From Maridesulfovibrio ferrireducens (GTDB taxonomy: Bacteria > Desulfobacterota > Desulfovibrionia > Desulfovibrionales > Desulfovibrionaceae): a stretch of DNA of 64,000 nt. The stretch covers positions 62,001 through 126,000 of the forward strand of contig NZ_JAEINN010000004.1 in NCBI RefSeq assembly GCF_016342405.1. Direction: 5' to 3'. The notes beneath the pieces are model-generated. The model was not told the DNA's origin. It did no database searches and saw nothing but the letters and a program-made list of their open reading frames with translations. Both the position numbers and the translations under genes were made by a program. This document shows, one piece after another, positions 44,200 through 52,701 of the stretch. The first letter of the stretch is position 1; each line of letters starts with the position of its first letter.

Positions 44200-45099
44200 A
44201 TGCCAGCAGAGTTTGTCACAGTTACCAGCGCTGAAGCTGGTCAAAAGCTTGTTCGATTTCTTGAACGAAGAGTGGATGGAGAGGTTCCGCGTTCCGCTGT
44301 TATGCGTTGGATTCGCAAGGGGAACGTGCGCGTTGATAAAGGACGTTGTAAGCCTTTTGATCTGGTTAAAGAGGGGCAGATAGTGCGAATACCTCCATAT
44401 CGGGCTGATGAGCCTGCTGAAAAGGTTTCACGTGAACCGCTCGAAATAATTTATGAAGACGAGAACTATTTAGCCATTAATAAACCAGCCGGATTGCCTT
44501 CACAGGGCGGAACAGGACATGATGACAGTGTCGTTGACCGTCTTTTATCTATGTATGCAGATTTTCCGTTTAAACCAGCCCCGGCACATCGGCTTGACCG
44601 TGATACTTCCGGTGTTCTGTTAGCCGGCAAAAGTCATCATGGGCAGAGAGCCCTTTCCGATATGTTCGCGAGCGGAGAAGGGGGAAAGTATTATCTCGCC
44701 CTTGTCAGGGGGGATTGGATTTCAGAAGGAGCCGGTGATGACGGTTGGGTTGAGATGCACGATCTTCTTGAAAAGAAAGAAGAGAATGGGAATGAAAAGA
44801 TGGTAACAGGTTCCGGTAAAGAAGCGCATGCATCTGTTTTAAGTTTGGGAAAATTGGAAAATCAAACTCTTCTCTTGATCAAATTACATACTGGCAGAAC
44901 TCATCAGATACGTGTTCAGCTTTCATCGCGCGGTTTTCCGATTATCGGTGATTCAAAATACGGCGGTGGCAATGGTGCTATGAAATTACATTGCTGGAGG
45001 ATTGAGACTCCTTGGTTTACTGCGCAATGTTCGCCGCATTGGGATGATGTCTTTTTGCGGCAGGAGCATATTAATTTGGCAGAAAATTCTTTGTTCTGA
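44200..45099 (+). CDS. RluC/RluD-type 23S rRNA pseudouridine synthase
   Basis: A 299-residue enzyme with an N-terminal S4 RNA-binding domain (about 8-65: KLVRFLERRVDGEVPRSAVMRWIRKGNVRVD) and the RluA catalytic fold, with Asp133 in HRLDRDTSG and TGRTHQIRVQ near 235. The length and S4 domain fit RluC or RluD. The ATG at 44200 was chosen because it lies just after dctM and begins the S4 domain; the frame is open far into dctM. There is no functional link to the TRAP genes. Confidence 0.9.
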   Translation: MPAEFVTVTSAEAGQKLVRFLERRVDGEVPRSAVMRWIRKGNVRVDKGRCKPFDLVKEGQIVRIPPYRADEPAEKVSREPLEIIYEDENYLAINKPAGLPSQGGTGHDDSVVDRLLSMYADFPFKPAPAHRLDRDTSGVLLAGKSHHGQRALSDMFASGEGGKYYLALVRGDWISEGAGDDGWVEMHDLLEKKEENGNEKMVTGSGKEAHASVLSLGKLENQTLLLIKLHTGRTHQIRVQLSSRGFPIIGDSKYGGGNGAMKLHCWRIETPWFTAQCSPHWDDVFLRQEHINLAENSLF

Positions 45100-45120
45100 T
45101 CATAAATTTTCTTTGTGACT

Positions 45121-45157
45121 AAAAAATCCCCGGAGTCAAAGACTCCGGGGATTTTTT
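45121..45157. terminator. Bidirectional terminator
   Basis: AAAAAATCCCCGGAGTC pairs perfectly with GACTCCGGGGATTTTTT around a three-base loop, between the converging pseudouridine synthase and Ech operon. Confidence 0.95.
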
Positions 45158-45195
45158 ACATTCTAATCAAGCAGACAAACTATGTAGTCTATAAA

Positions 45196-45585
45196 CTACT
45201 CAGCTTTTTTGGGTGCTGCTTTTTTCTTTTTAGGCATTTTTATTTTACCAACCATCTCAATCATATCGCGGCTAGCGGAAGGTTTGCGATGATTAGGTTC
45301 CATGCGCAGACTTTGGGTAGGGCAAACATCAACGCAAATGCCGCAATATACGCAGGCAAATGGGTCGCATGTCCAAGTTCCTGTTCCGCTTTCTTTGTCT
45401 TTTGTGACGGTAATGCACTGTGAAGGGCATTTAATTTCACATTTTTTACAGAAGATACAATTATCGATGTCGTTGAACAATTCGCCTCTGTAGAGAGGAA
45501 AAGGTTCACGAATTTCGAAGGGGTACATTCTTGTAGAACTTTTCGAGAAGAGGTTCTTCAGTACCGTTGGAGTCATCTTAAGCAT
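45196..45585 (-). CDS. echF: Ech hydrogenase ferredoxin-like subunit EchF
   Basis: A 129-residue NuoI/HycF-like subunit with two [4Fe-4S] motifs, CIFCKKCEIKCP and CVYCGICVDVCP. It should pass electrons from ferredoxin to the small subunit EchC. The C-terminus is a lysine-rich tail (KIKMPKKKKAAPKKAE), longer than needed for the fold. It is the last gene of the ech operon, 11 bases after echE. Confidence 0.92.
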   Translation of the reverse strand: MLKMTPTVLKNLFSKSSTRMYPFEIREPFPLYRGELFNDIDNCIFCKKCEIKCPSQCITVTKDKESGTGTWTCDPFACVYCGICVDVCPTQSLRMEPNHRKPSASRDMIEMVGKIKMPKKKKAAPKKAE

Positions 45586-45596
45586 GTCTCAACCTC

Positions 45597-46673
45597 CTAG
45601 CGTTCCGTGCAGCTGATGCACGGGTCGATCGACAAGATTACAACCGGAACATCCGCTAGTTCGATGCCGGGCATCATTGCAATAAGCGGAGGAATGTTCG
45701 CGAACGTAGGAGTTCTGATGCGTACCCTGTCGAGGTATTTGGTTCCATTACCCTTCATGTAGTATAGACATTCACCGCGAGGCTGTTCCACACGGGTGAT
45801 TAGTTCACCTTCTGGATTACCCTTGCATGGAGCAGCAAGATCACCCTGAGGAAGTCCTGCTATAGCCGCGCGAACGAGATCTATTGACTGTAAAACTTCT
45901 CTGAATCTGACTTTAGAACGACAGAAACTGTCACCGTCGTTTTCAACAACCGGTTCAAAGTCAATTTTATCAAAAGCAGCATATTTAAGCTGACGCATAT
46001 CCTGTGCAATACCACTACCACGAAGGGTAGGGCCGGCTGCACCGAGGTCGTAAGCCTGTTCTTTTGTGAGAACGCCAACGCCTTTTGTGCGTTTGCAGAC
46101 TGTGTAGTCGTTAAGAATTGTAGCCTGAATGGTTTTCAATTCTTTTTCGGCTTGTGCAAGTTCGGTAAGAATCCATGAACACTGTTCAGGGGTAAGATCC
46201 TGACGGACCCCACCTACAACGTTAACGGAAACAATTACGCGACTGCCTGTGGTGGCTTCGTTAAGATCCATGATGCGTTCACGGATACGCCAAAACTGCA
46301 TGAACAGGCTTTCAAAGCCAAAAGCATCGGCGAAAAGGCCGAGCCATAGCAAGTGACTGTGCATACGGTGCAGTTCTGACCATATTGTGCGGAGGTATTT
46401 CGCTCTTTCAGGAACCTCTATTTTCATCATTTCTTCGATACCCTGACAGTAACAAAGAGAATGGATCATAGAACAGATACCGCAAACACGCTCAACGACT
46501 TGGATCATCTGATGATAATCGCGAATCTCAGCTAGCTTTTCAAGCCCTCTGTGAACGTATCCAAGCGCAGGAATGGCCTCCAGCACGATCTCGTCTTCCA
46601 CGACAAGTTTCATATGCAACGGTTCCGGAAGAACCGGATGCTGCGGACCGAAAGGTATGATGGTGCGTGCCAT
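45597..46673 (-). CDS. echE: Ech hydrogenase large subunit EchE
   Basis: A 358-residue [NiFe] catalytic subunit related to NuoD. Both nickel-ligand pairs are kept: Cys64/67 in RVCGICS and Cys352/355 in DPCISCTER at the very C-terminus, so this is a hydrogenase and not a complex I subunit. No residues follow the R358, so no C-terminal peptide needs to be cleaved during maturation. Residues 8-20 (FGPQHPVLPEPLH) match the conserved NuoD-like start. Confidence 0.95.
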   Translation of the reverse strand: MARTIIPFGPQHPVLPEPLHMKLVVEDEIVLEAIPALGYVHRGLEKLAEIRDYHQMIQVVERVCGICSMIHSLCYCQGIEEMMKIEVPERAKYLRTIWSELHRMHSHLLWLGLFADAFGFESLFMQFWRIRERIMDLNEATTGSRVIVSVNVVGGVRQDLTPEQCSWILTELAQAEKELKTIQATILNDYTVCKRTKGVGVLTKEQAYDLGAAGPTLRGSGIAQDMRQLKYAAFDKIDFEPVVENDGDSFCRSKVRFREVLQSIDLVRAAIAGLPQGDLAAPCKGNPEGELITRVEQPRGECLYYMKGNGTKYLDRVRIRTPTFANIPPLIAMMPGIELADVPVVILSIDPCISCTER

Positions 46674-46721
46674 AATTTACCCTATAGTTGTTTTCGTCTT
46701 GGTTTAATCCGGGAAGACGAA

Positions 46722-47093
46722 TTATTTTTTGACAGTCATCGCCTTGGTGTTGTTACACAAGGGGATTGTAGTAATTTCCTCGTCCAAGTAGAGAGTGCGT
46801 CCAAAATCAAGAACAAGGCCGTCAAACAAAAGGCCGAACTGGTCCTGAATTTCGTTTTCAACTAGCATGGTGCCAAAAAGAATACCGCTTATTGAAGGAC
46901 ATTTAGTTCCTTTAGGAACGGTAACTCTCAAGTTGGTAAGAACTAACTCTTTGTCGAAGGTATAGATCAGATCAAAGTTGTCTGCATCCAGTTCGGTGCA
47001 GCTTATAGCGACAAAATGTTGTCCGTCGCTTTTCAACTTGGAAACTTCTCCGACGATAGTTTCCATTGTGATTTCTTTCAGATTTTCTATCAC
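46722..47093 (-). CDS. echD: Ech hydrogenase subunit EchD
   Basis: A 123-residue NuoC-like subunit (30 kDa subunit family), shorter than NuoC. VAISCTELDADNFDLIYTFDKELVLTNLRVTVPKG is the beta-rich core and ENEIQDQFGLLFDGL the conserved helix. It helps dock the small and large subunits. It lies 20 bases after echC. Confidence 0.88.
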   Translation of the reverse strand: MIENLKEITMETIVGEVSKLKSDGQHFVAISCTELDADNFDLIYTFDKELVLTNLRVTVPKGTKCPSISGILFGTMLVENEIQDQFGLLFDGLVLDFGRTLYLDEEITTIPLCNNTKAMTVKK

Positions 47094-47113
47094 GTTGTTA
47101 TCCCTCGTAATGT

Positions 47114-47548
47114 TTAGCCTCTGAGGCCTTCAAACTTGGCAAGGGCAGTGACCACGCCGTCGATGATAGCTTCAGGTTTAGCAGGGCACCCGGGAACGTA
47201 AACGTCCACAGGGATTACCTTGTCGATTCCGCCGAGTACGTTGTAGCACTCACGGAAAATTCCACCTGAAAGACCACATGCGCCGATGGCAATTACGCCT
47301 TTAGGATCAGGCATTTGATCGTAGATGTTGCGTAAAACCTTGGCGTTACGGGGGTTTACCGTTCCGGTGACAAGGAGGACGTCAGCATGCTTAGGGTTCC
47401 CGACATTGACTACGCCAAAGCGTTCAACATCATACATCGGTGTAAGGCATGCCAGAACTTCGATATCGCAGCCGTTACAGCTTCCGCAGTCAAAATGCAT
47501 GATCCACGGAGACTTGGCGCGTGATTTATCAATGAATTTCTTGAACAT
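47114..47548 (-). CDS. echC: Ech hydrogenase small subunit EchC
   Basis: A 144-residue NuoB/HycG-like subunit holding the proximal [4Fe-4S] cluster. Ligands are seen in FDCGSCNGCDIEV, AIGACGLSGG and VPGCPAKPE. It relays electrons from EchF to the NiFe site in EchE. It follows echB by four bases. Confidence 0.94.
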   Translation of the reverse strand: MFKKFIDKSRAKSPWIMHFDCGSCNGCDIEVLACLTPMYDVERFGVVNVGNPKHADVLLVTGTVNPRNAKVLRNIYDQMPDPKGVIAIGACGLSGGIFRECYNVLGGIDKVIPVDVYVPGCPAKPEAIIDGVVTALAKFEGLRG

Positions 47549-47552
47549 AAGC

Positions 47553-48401
47553 TTAACCTACGTGCAGCCAGATGAGGTTGACAAAGGACATAACCAGACC
47601 GACGCTCCAAACGTATTTGAGCATCCAGCGCCAGGTCATGCGTGACATAGTATTATCAATCAGTATTTCTGCGAAGTAAGTAGAAGCAAGCAGGAGTACT
47701 ACACCGACAAGGCTGGTGTGCCAGAAGAGTGCACATATTCCGAGAATAAAAACAGTCTCATACCAATGAGCAAGTTCAATGATGCCGAGGTAAGGACCGG
47801 AGAATTCGGTGAGCACTCCTTTGACTAATTCCTGATGCGCATGATGCGAAGTGGAGAAGTCAAAAGGCGATTTTCTGAGTTTGATAGTAAGAGCATAGCC
47901 AAGCACGATAAACATGAGAGGCAATTTAACTAAAAGCGGTTGGTCATAAGCTAGAATCTCATCAATTCTGAAACTTCCGGTTACCATAAAGATGGAAGCG
48001 AAAACCAGAATAATGAGCGGTTCATAAGTAAGAACCTGAATCAATTCACGCTGTGCTCCAACCTGGCTGTATGGGGAGGAACTGGCAAGTCCACCCATAA
48101 CCAGGAAGACGGCTCCGATTGCCTGAACAAAGAAGATCAGAAGCAAGTCGGACTGAGCAAACAACAGGGCGACAGAGAGAGCTGCGGCAATGAGATAAAC
48201 CCATGCACAGAAAACCTGCCAGAAGTTGTTGATGACTTTAACTTTACCAAATAATTTAGCAACGTCGTAGAAAGGCTGTAGAATCGGAGGACCGAAACGG
48301 GATTGAAGGCGAGCAGTAACTTTCCTGTCAACACCTGAAATCAGACCACCGAGAATGGGAGCCACAACTACACCGAAGATCATAAGAATTATCGTTTCCA
48401 T
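47553..48401 (-). CDS. echB: Ech hydrogenase membrane subunit EchB
   Basis: A 282-residue NuoH/HycD-like membrane protein with eight hydrophobic segments. The conserved loop LISGVDRKVTARLQSRFGPPILQPFYDVAKLFGK near the start and SPFDFSTSHHAHQELVKGVLTEFSGPY are hallmarks of the subunit that connects the soluble arm to ion translocation. Its ATG shares one base with the echA stop. Confidence 0.95.
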   Translation of the reverse strand: METIILMIFGVVVAPILGGLISGVDRKVTARLQSRFGPPILQPFYDVAKLFGKVKVINNFWQVFCAWVYLIAAALSVALLFAQSDLLLIFFVQAIGAVFLVMGGLASSSPYSQVGAQRELIQVLTYEPLIILVFASIFMVTGSFRIDEILAYDQPLLVKLPLMFIVLGYALTIKLRKSPFDFSTSHHAHQELVKGVLTEFSGPYLGIIELAHWYETVFILGICALFWHTSLVGVVLLLASTYFAEILIDNTMSRMTWRWMLKYVWSVGLVMSFVNLIWLHVG

Positions 48402-50305
48402 TAGAGAGCTCCTCCCAACATAAGAACGATGAGAGCCAGAGCAACAAAGTTGATCCAGAGGGTAAGCTTTTCTTCGCCGAAGAAAGACTTAAGGTAGTAG
48501 TTACTAGCCTTGAGTGTTACCGGCTGGTTCATAGGACCGATAAAGGCCTGAACTCCAGGTTCTTTAACGTTTGCTCCGCACATGTAGGATTGAGCATTCT
48601 GGATGTTTCCAGATTTCTTAGTTTCTATCCATGCATACACAAACGCTGCTGCAAGTATAAAGAATATTGGATAGACTGCAAAAACACCGACAGGTGAAGA
48701 AAATACACCGGCAGTAATTTCGTAAGTCTTACCTATCATTGGTTCAATCAAACCTGTGTAAATGACTGGAGAGAACAAAGACAGGATAACTGTGCCTGCA
48801 GCAAGTGCAGTCAAGGTGAACTTTGTCAATGGGCTCTGAATTTCAGCAGGAACTTTATCACGAAGTGGAGCGGTAAGCAGGATACCTGCCCAGCGAGCCC
48901 AAAATACGAGAGAAAGAGCACTACCGAGAGCGAGCATCACGATAACAAAAATATCGCCGGATGCAGCTTCAATAGCCATCCATTTACCAAGCAGGACACC
49001 GAAGGGAGGCAGAATCATAGTTAAGACACCGATGATCGTGATAATCGCGGTACGAGGCATCTTAAGGTAAAGGCCATGCATGTCATCTATGTCACGGCTG
49101 CCGATACCATGTTCAATTGTGCCTACGCACAAGAATAACAGAGCTTTGGAACCTGCGTGGAAGATGATCAGAATGATTGCTGCTGTGATGGCCCAAGGTG
49201 TGTTGAGACCTGCACAACAGATGATCAATCCAAGGTTACTGATGGTAGAGTAAGCAAGAACTTTTTTACCGTTACTCTGACTGATTGCAATTGCAGCACA
49301 AGCAAGGAAAGTGAAGGCTCCGCAAAGAGCTATTCCTTCACTGAGGAAAGTGCCTGCATATGCAGGAGCAAGTCTGAGCACAATGTAAACACCGGCTTTA
49401 ACCATAGTACTTGAATGAAGTAGAGCGGAAACCGGAGTAGGAGCAACCATGGCTCCGAGCAACCAGCTCTGGAAAGGAAGTTGAGCAGCTTTAGTGAATC
49501 CGGCTAAACAAAGTAGTCCAATCGGTACGAGCATTGCTCCGCCCATTGGTCCGGCTTCGATAATAGTCTGGAGACTGAGGGAACCCACTTCAGTGTACGC
49601 CCAGATCATTCCGAAGACAAAAGCAACACCGCCGAGGGAGTTCATCCACAAGGCGCGGGTGGCATTTTTGACTGCAATTTCTGTGTCATCATGCGCAATG
49701 AGCATGAAGGAACAGAAGGTAGTCACTTCGAAGAAGAAGTAGAGCCAAAGAATGTTATTAGAAAGCACCAATCCGTTCATAGCTCCGAGGAACAGAACAA
49801 GATAAAAGAAAAATCTCGGCTGGCGAGAATTTACAAGGTGCAAGTGCTCTTCGTGTTCTTTCATGTAAGGGATCGCAAAGAAGCAGATGAGCGAGCCGAT
49901 AATTGAAATAACCGCAACCATGATTAATGCAAGGCTGTCAGCATAAAATGCCGGAACCTCTGCTGCATGGTCAACGAAGAATAATTCAAACACAGCTAAT
50001 GGAATTATCTGCAATACTGCAAATACTTTGATCAGCTGATTTTTCAGTTTGAATGCGTAATAAAGGATTACGAAGAGCAGGGAAAAGTCCGCCAAAGTGA
50101 CGAGGGAATCCCAACTGATTCCAAGTAATGTACTTGGAGAATAAGTAAATGATCCCTGCCCGAGAAGGACAAGAGAAGTAACAGCGATGCAAACTCCTGT
50201 GACAAGAACGATCATAGATCTGATCGTACTTACACGCAGAAAGTAGCAGCCTATAGCAGCCATCAAGGGCAACAAGATGACCAACGCTAGCATCATGGGC
50301 AACAT
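48401..50305 (-). CDS. echA: Ech hydrogenase ion-pumping subunit EchA
   Basis: A 634-residue NuoL/HyfB-like antiporter subunit with about 16 hydrophobic segments. The proton-path elements GFTKAAQLPFQSWLLGAM and ALLHSSTMVKAGVYIVLRL carry the conserved lysine and histidine; an earlier glutamate lies in YFFFEVTTFCSF. It pumps protons or sodium as ferredoxin reduces protons, or drives the reverse. GAGG five bases before the ATG supports the start. It opens the six-gene operon in the order echABCDEF. Confidence 0.94.
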   Translation of the reverse strand: MLPMMLALVILLPLMAAIGCYFLRVSTIRSMIVLVTGVCIAVTSLVLLGQGSFTYSPSTLLGISWDSLVTLADFSLLFVILYYAFKLKNQLIKVFAVLQIIPLAVFELFFVDHAAEVPAFYADSLALIMVAVISIIGSLICFFAIPYMKEHEEHLHLVNSRQPRFFFYLVLFLGAMNGLVLSNNILWLYFFFEVTTFCSFMLIAHDDTEIAVKNATRALWMNSLGGVAFVFGMIWAYTEVGSLSLQTIIEAGPMGGAMLVPIGLLCLAGFTKAAQLPFQSWLLGAMVAPTPVSALLHSSTMVKAGVYIVLRLAPAYAGTFLSEGIALCGAFTFLACAAIAISQSNGKKVLAYSTISNLGLIICCAGLNTPWAITAAIILIIFHAGSKALLFLCVGTIEHGIGSRDIDDMHGLYLKMPRTAIITIIGVLTMILPPFGVLLGKWMAIEAASGDIFVIVMLALGSALSLVFWARWAGILLTAPLRDKVPAEIQSPLTKFTLTALAAGTVILSLFSPVIYTGLIEPMIGKTYEITAGVFSSPVGVFAVYPIFFILAAAFVYAWIETKKSGNIQNAQSYMCGANVKEPGVQAFIGPMNQPVTLKASNYYLKSFFGEEKLTLWINFVALALIVLMLGGAL

Positions 50306-50599
50306 ACGGACCTCACTGTAACGCGATGTTGTGCCAGATTTAGAAAAACATACCTCAGCCGTGTTATCTTTTTAGGTTTTGTGTAACTCATCAATATGTT
50401 TCACATTTATCACCTAAAGCGTAGAAGTTTGTCTTCAAAAATGGAAGAAAAGTCAATAGCTAATTGATGGGATTTGACTTTTACAACCTATCCGAAAAGC
50501 TGATAATTAAATTCAAACAGCCTGAAATCAACGGCTTAGTGGTTTGATAGAGAGAAAAGCTATTGTGCAAGATATTATTTCAGGATAAAATCTATTGGT

Positions 50600-51118
50600 A
50601 TGATCACACTTAGAAATAGCTCGCGCAAAATTATATTGTTTGCTGTCATTTTGGTGTTAGCTGTTTTCTTGGCGGGGTGCGGGAAGAAAACTGTCTCTAT
50701 TCCTCGTAGCGGTAGAATTATAAGTACAGAGGGTTCTTCCAAGAAAGGGAATTCTGTTGTCAGTGTTGTCCGCTCTCAGATAGGTAAACCCTACAAATGG
50801 GGAGGATCTTCTCCGGCAAAAGGTTTTGACTGTTCGGGGTTGGTCTGGTGGGTCTACAATCAGCATGGAGTGAGGATTCCACGTGTTTCGTGGCAGCAGA
50901 TTGATGCGGGAAAACCTGTTCATTTAAGTAGGATTAAGGCCGGAGATATAGTTTTCTTCAGAATTCCGGGTGGAGGTAAAAGTCTGCATACCGGTATTTA
51001 TACCGGGGATGGGAAATTTTTTGTGCATAGTCCTAAAAGTGGTCACTATGTCCGTGAAGAATCGATGAATAAGGCTTATTGGCGGAAGTATTTTATCGGC
51101 GCGCGCAGGGTTCTTTAA
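50600..51118 (+). CDS. NlpC/P60-family peptidoglycan hydrolase lipoprotein
   Basis: A 172-residue lipoprotein. The signal peptide ends in LAGC (Cys27). The NlpC/P60 domain carries the catalytic Cys78 in FDCSGLVWWVYN, His130 in SLHTGIY and His143 in FVHSP. Such enzymes cut peptide cross-links, usually between D-Glu and diaminopimelate. It is divergent from the ech operon, with about 290 bases between, and stands alone. Confidence 0.92.
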   Translation: MITLRNSSRKIILFAVILVLAVFLAGCGKKTVSIPRSGRIISTEGSSKKGNSVVSVVRSQIGKPYKWGGSSPAKGFDCSGLVWWVYNQHGVRIPRVSWQQIDAGKPVHLSRIKAGDIVFFRIPGGGKSLHTGIYTGDGKFFVHSPKSGHYVREESMNKAYWRKYFIGARRVL

Positions 51119-51127
51119 TATTCAGGG

Positions 51128-51158
51128 CAAAAAAAAGGAGCCTCAAATTGAGACTCCT
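51128..51158 (-). terminator. Terminator of the gene at 51187-51693
   Basis: AGGAG-C-CTCAA and TTGAG-A-CTCCT form a stem with one internal mismatch (51136-51158); on the minus strand eight T follow. Confidence 0.8.
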
Positions 51159-51186
51159 ATAATGTGATTGTGATCACTCTAAAAAG

Positions 51187-51693
51187 CTACTGAATAGTTG
51201 TGCAGGTTGGAGGCTGGATAGCCGCTCCGCTTCCTGCGTTTTTGAGTCTGGAGATGTAGTCTTTAACTTCATCCTGTTCTTTCCAGCCTGCATAAAGTTC
51301 TTTCCAGTCAGCGAATCCCATAACTTCAGTTTCAAGATATGATTCGTGTCCTTTAATCCAGAGATTAAAGAGATAGGTTTCAATTTTGAATTCTTTTGAA
51401 TCAAAAACTTTAGGAACGATTTTGTCAGAGTACTTAGTTCCGTCAAAGCGAGCTCCGATGAAAGCGCAGACGTTCTGAGTAGATTTTTGCTGATCAATTT
51501 CTTCGTTGTTGAAGAGTTCAACTAATCCGTGCATTGTAGGAAAGTCTTTTTCGATCTGGTCCACAACATCTTGTGGAACTTTGACGATCAGCTTTTTCCC
51601 TTCTTCGAAGATGAAATAAAATCTCATCCAGTTATCGAACATGAAGACTTCTGAAACATCATCGACAGCTCTATCAAACGCTTTATTTTTCAT
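51187..51693 (-). CDS. Hypothetical protein, 168 residues
   Basis: I do not recognise this soluble protein. It begins MKNKAFDRAVDDVSEVFMFDNWMRFYFI and has an acidic middle (DQIEKDFPTMHGLVELFNNEEID), a Trp-rich helix (GFADWKELYAGWKEQDEV) and a short C-terminus with two cysteines. An AAGGAG ribosome site lies six bases ahead of the ATG, and it has its own terminator, so it is surely a gene. It stands alone. Confidence 0.7.
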   Translation of the reverse strand: MKNKAFDRAVDDVSEVFMFDNWMRFYFIFEEGKKLIVKVPQDVVDQIEKDFPTMHGLVELFNNEEIDQQKSTQNVCAFIGARFDGTKYSDKIVPKVFDSKEFKIETYLFNLWIKGHESYLETEVMGFADWKELYAGWKEQDEVKDYISRLKNAGSGAAIQPPTCTTIQ

Positions 51694-51984
51694 GGCGGCT
51701 CCTTGCAGTATTTATTTGCTGGACCATATATATTGGCAGCGAAGTGAACTGTATATGTTCATGATAGGGGGGGTAGTCAAGGGGCAAAGCTTTGCAAAAA
51801 ATAAATTTTCAGTAATTTTTTTCGGGTTCTAGGTTTAAAATGTATTTATTTTAAGATGTTACATTGTTGTTGTGTGTTTTGTTCAAACACTTTACAATCT
51901 TGATGTTTTTGAGGTAATACCACGTTCTTTGCAGCATATAATCGTGCGGCAAGTGCGAAATCTTATATTTAGGAGGAATGCCAA

Positions 51985-52095
51985 ATGGGTGGACATAAAA
52001 AGATCGAACGGAAGAAAGAACTTGAGCGTAAACGTCATCGCAGAGCTAAAAGAGTTAAAGCTCGTATAGCTGAAGCAAAAGCAGCAAAAAAATAA
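51985..52095 (+). CDS. Very basic 36-residue protein (DUF6800-like)
   Basis: A tiny protein beginning MGGHKKIERKKELERKR and ending AEAKAAKK, made almost only of Lys, Arg, Glu and Ala in a pattern that should form one long helix. AGGAGG lies nine bases before the ATG. I recall near-identical small proteins in many Desulfovibrio genomes (DUF6800). The charge suggests binding to RNA or the ribosome, but this is a guess. Confidence 0.75.
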   Translation: MGGHKKIERKKELERKRHRRAKRVKARIAEAKAAKK

Positions 52096-52183
52096 ACATT
52101 TAAGTAGTGCTTTCTTTTCCTGGTACCAGTTGTAATGGCTTAAGCCGGGATGGTTAGTAATGCCCTCATTTTTTTCGGGGATA

Positions 52184-52226
52184 GGTCCGCCTGCCTTTCG
52201 GGGTATGGCGGGTGCCTTTTTTTTTT
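52184..52226 (+). terminator. Hairpin with T10 tract directly before the FmdB gene
   Basis: GGTCCGCC and GGCGGGTGCC pair with a bulge around a ten-base loop, followed by ten T. The T tract ends only fourteen bases before the next start codon. It terminates the 36-residue gene and may attenuate the FmdB gene. Confidence 0.65.
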
Positions 52227-52240
52227 AGATGGAGGGAACT

Positions 52241-52531
52241 ATGCCGATTTATGAATATCAATGTCATGATTGTCAGCAAATTTTTGAAGAGTGGCAGACA
52301 AACTTTGAAGACAAAGAGTTAGAGTGTCCTGTCTGTGGCGGGTTAGCTACTAAGGTTCTTTCTAATTCAACTTTTGTTCTTAAAGGCGGAGGATGGTATT
52401 CTTCTGGATACTGTAAAACTGATTCTGTTGCCGGAAGCTCCGGCAGTCCAAAATCTGTGAGCAGTGATTCAGGTGCGTCCGCGCCTTCAGTCTCGACTTC
52501 CACTAGTTCTGACAGCGCAGCAAAAAGCTGA
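52241..52531 (+). CDS. FmdB-type zinc ribbon protein
   Basis: A 96-residue protein opening MPIYEYQCHDCQQIFEEWQ with a second pair LECPVCGG, so the two CxxC pairs make a zinc ribbon. VLSNSTFVLKGGGWYSSGY is the conserved second part, then a long Ser-rich tail. FmdB-type regulators were linked to formamide/amidase genes, but most members have no known role. GGAGG six bases ahead marks the ATG at 52241; an ATG twelve bases upstream overlaps this site. Confidence 0.92.
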   Translation: MPIYEYQCHDCQQIFEEWQTNFEDKELECPVCGGLATKVLSNSTFVLKGGGWYSSGYCKTDSVAGSSGSPKSVSSDSGASAPSVSTSTSSDSAAKS

Positions 52532-52541
52532 TTACGGCCTG

Positions 52542-52574
52542 ACGGCCCGGTATATACCGGGCCGTTTGTTTTTT
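52542..52574 (+). terminator. Terminator of the FmdB gene
   Basis: ACGGCCCGGTA and TACCGGGCCGT form a perfect stem with a two-base loop, followed by TTGTTTTTT. Confidence 0.92.
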
Positions 52575-52701
52575 GTTCTGCGGTTCATAACATCTGCTTA
52601 ATCCATCTGTTATTGTTTAAATCTGTTAGTTATAATAAAGTCTGGGCCTGTCGGCCTTTTTTTAAATATATTTTTAAAATAAAAAAACCGGAATTAAGAA
52701 A

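Noticed and set aside
50323-50339. Sigma-54 promoter for the ech operon (TGGCAC on the minus strand)
   Set aside because: The GG-GC spacing is one base short, and the start site would fall at the ribosome site of echA, leaving no leader.
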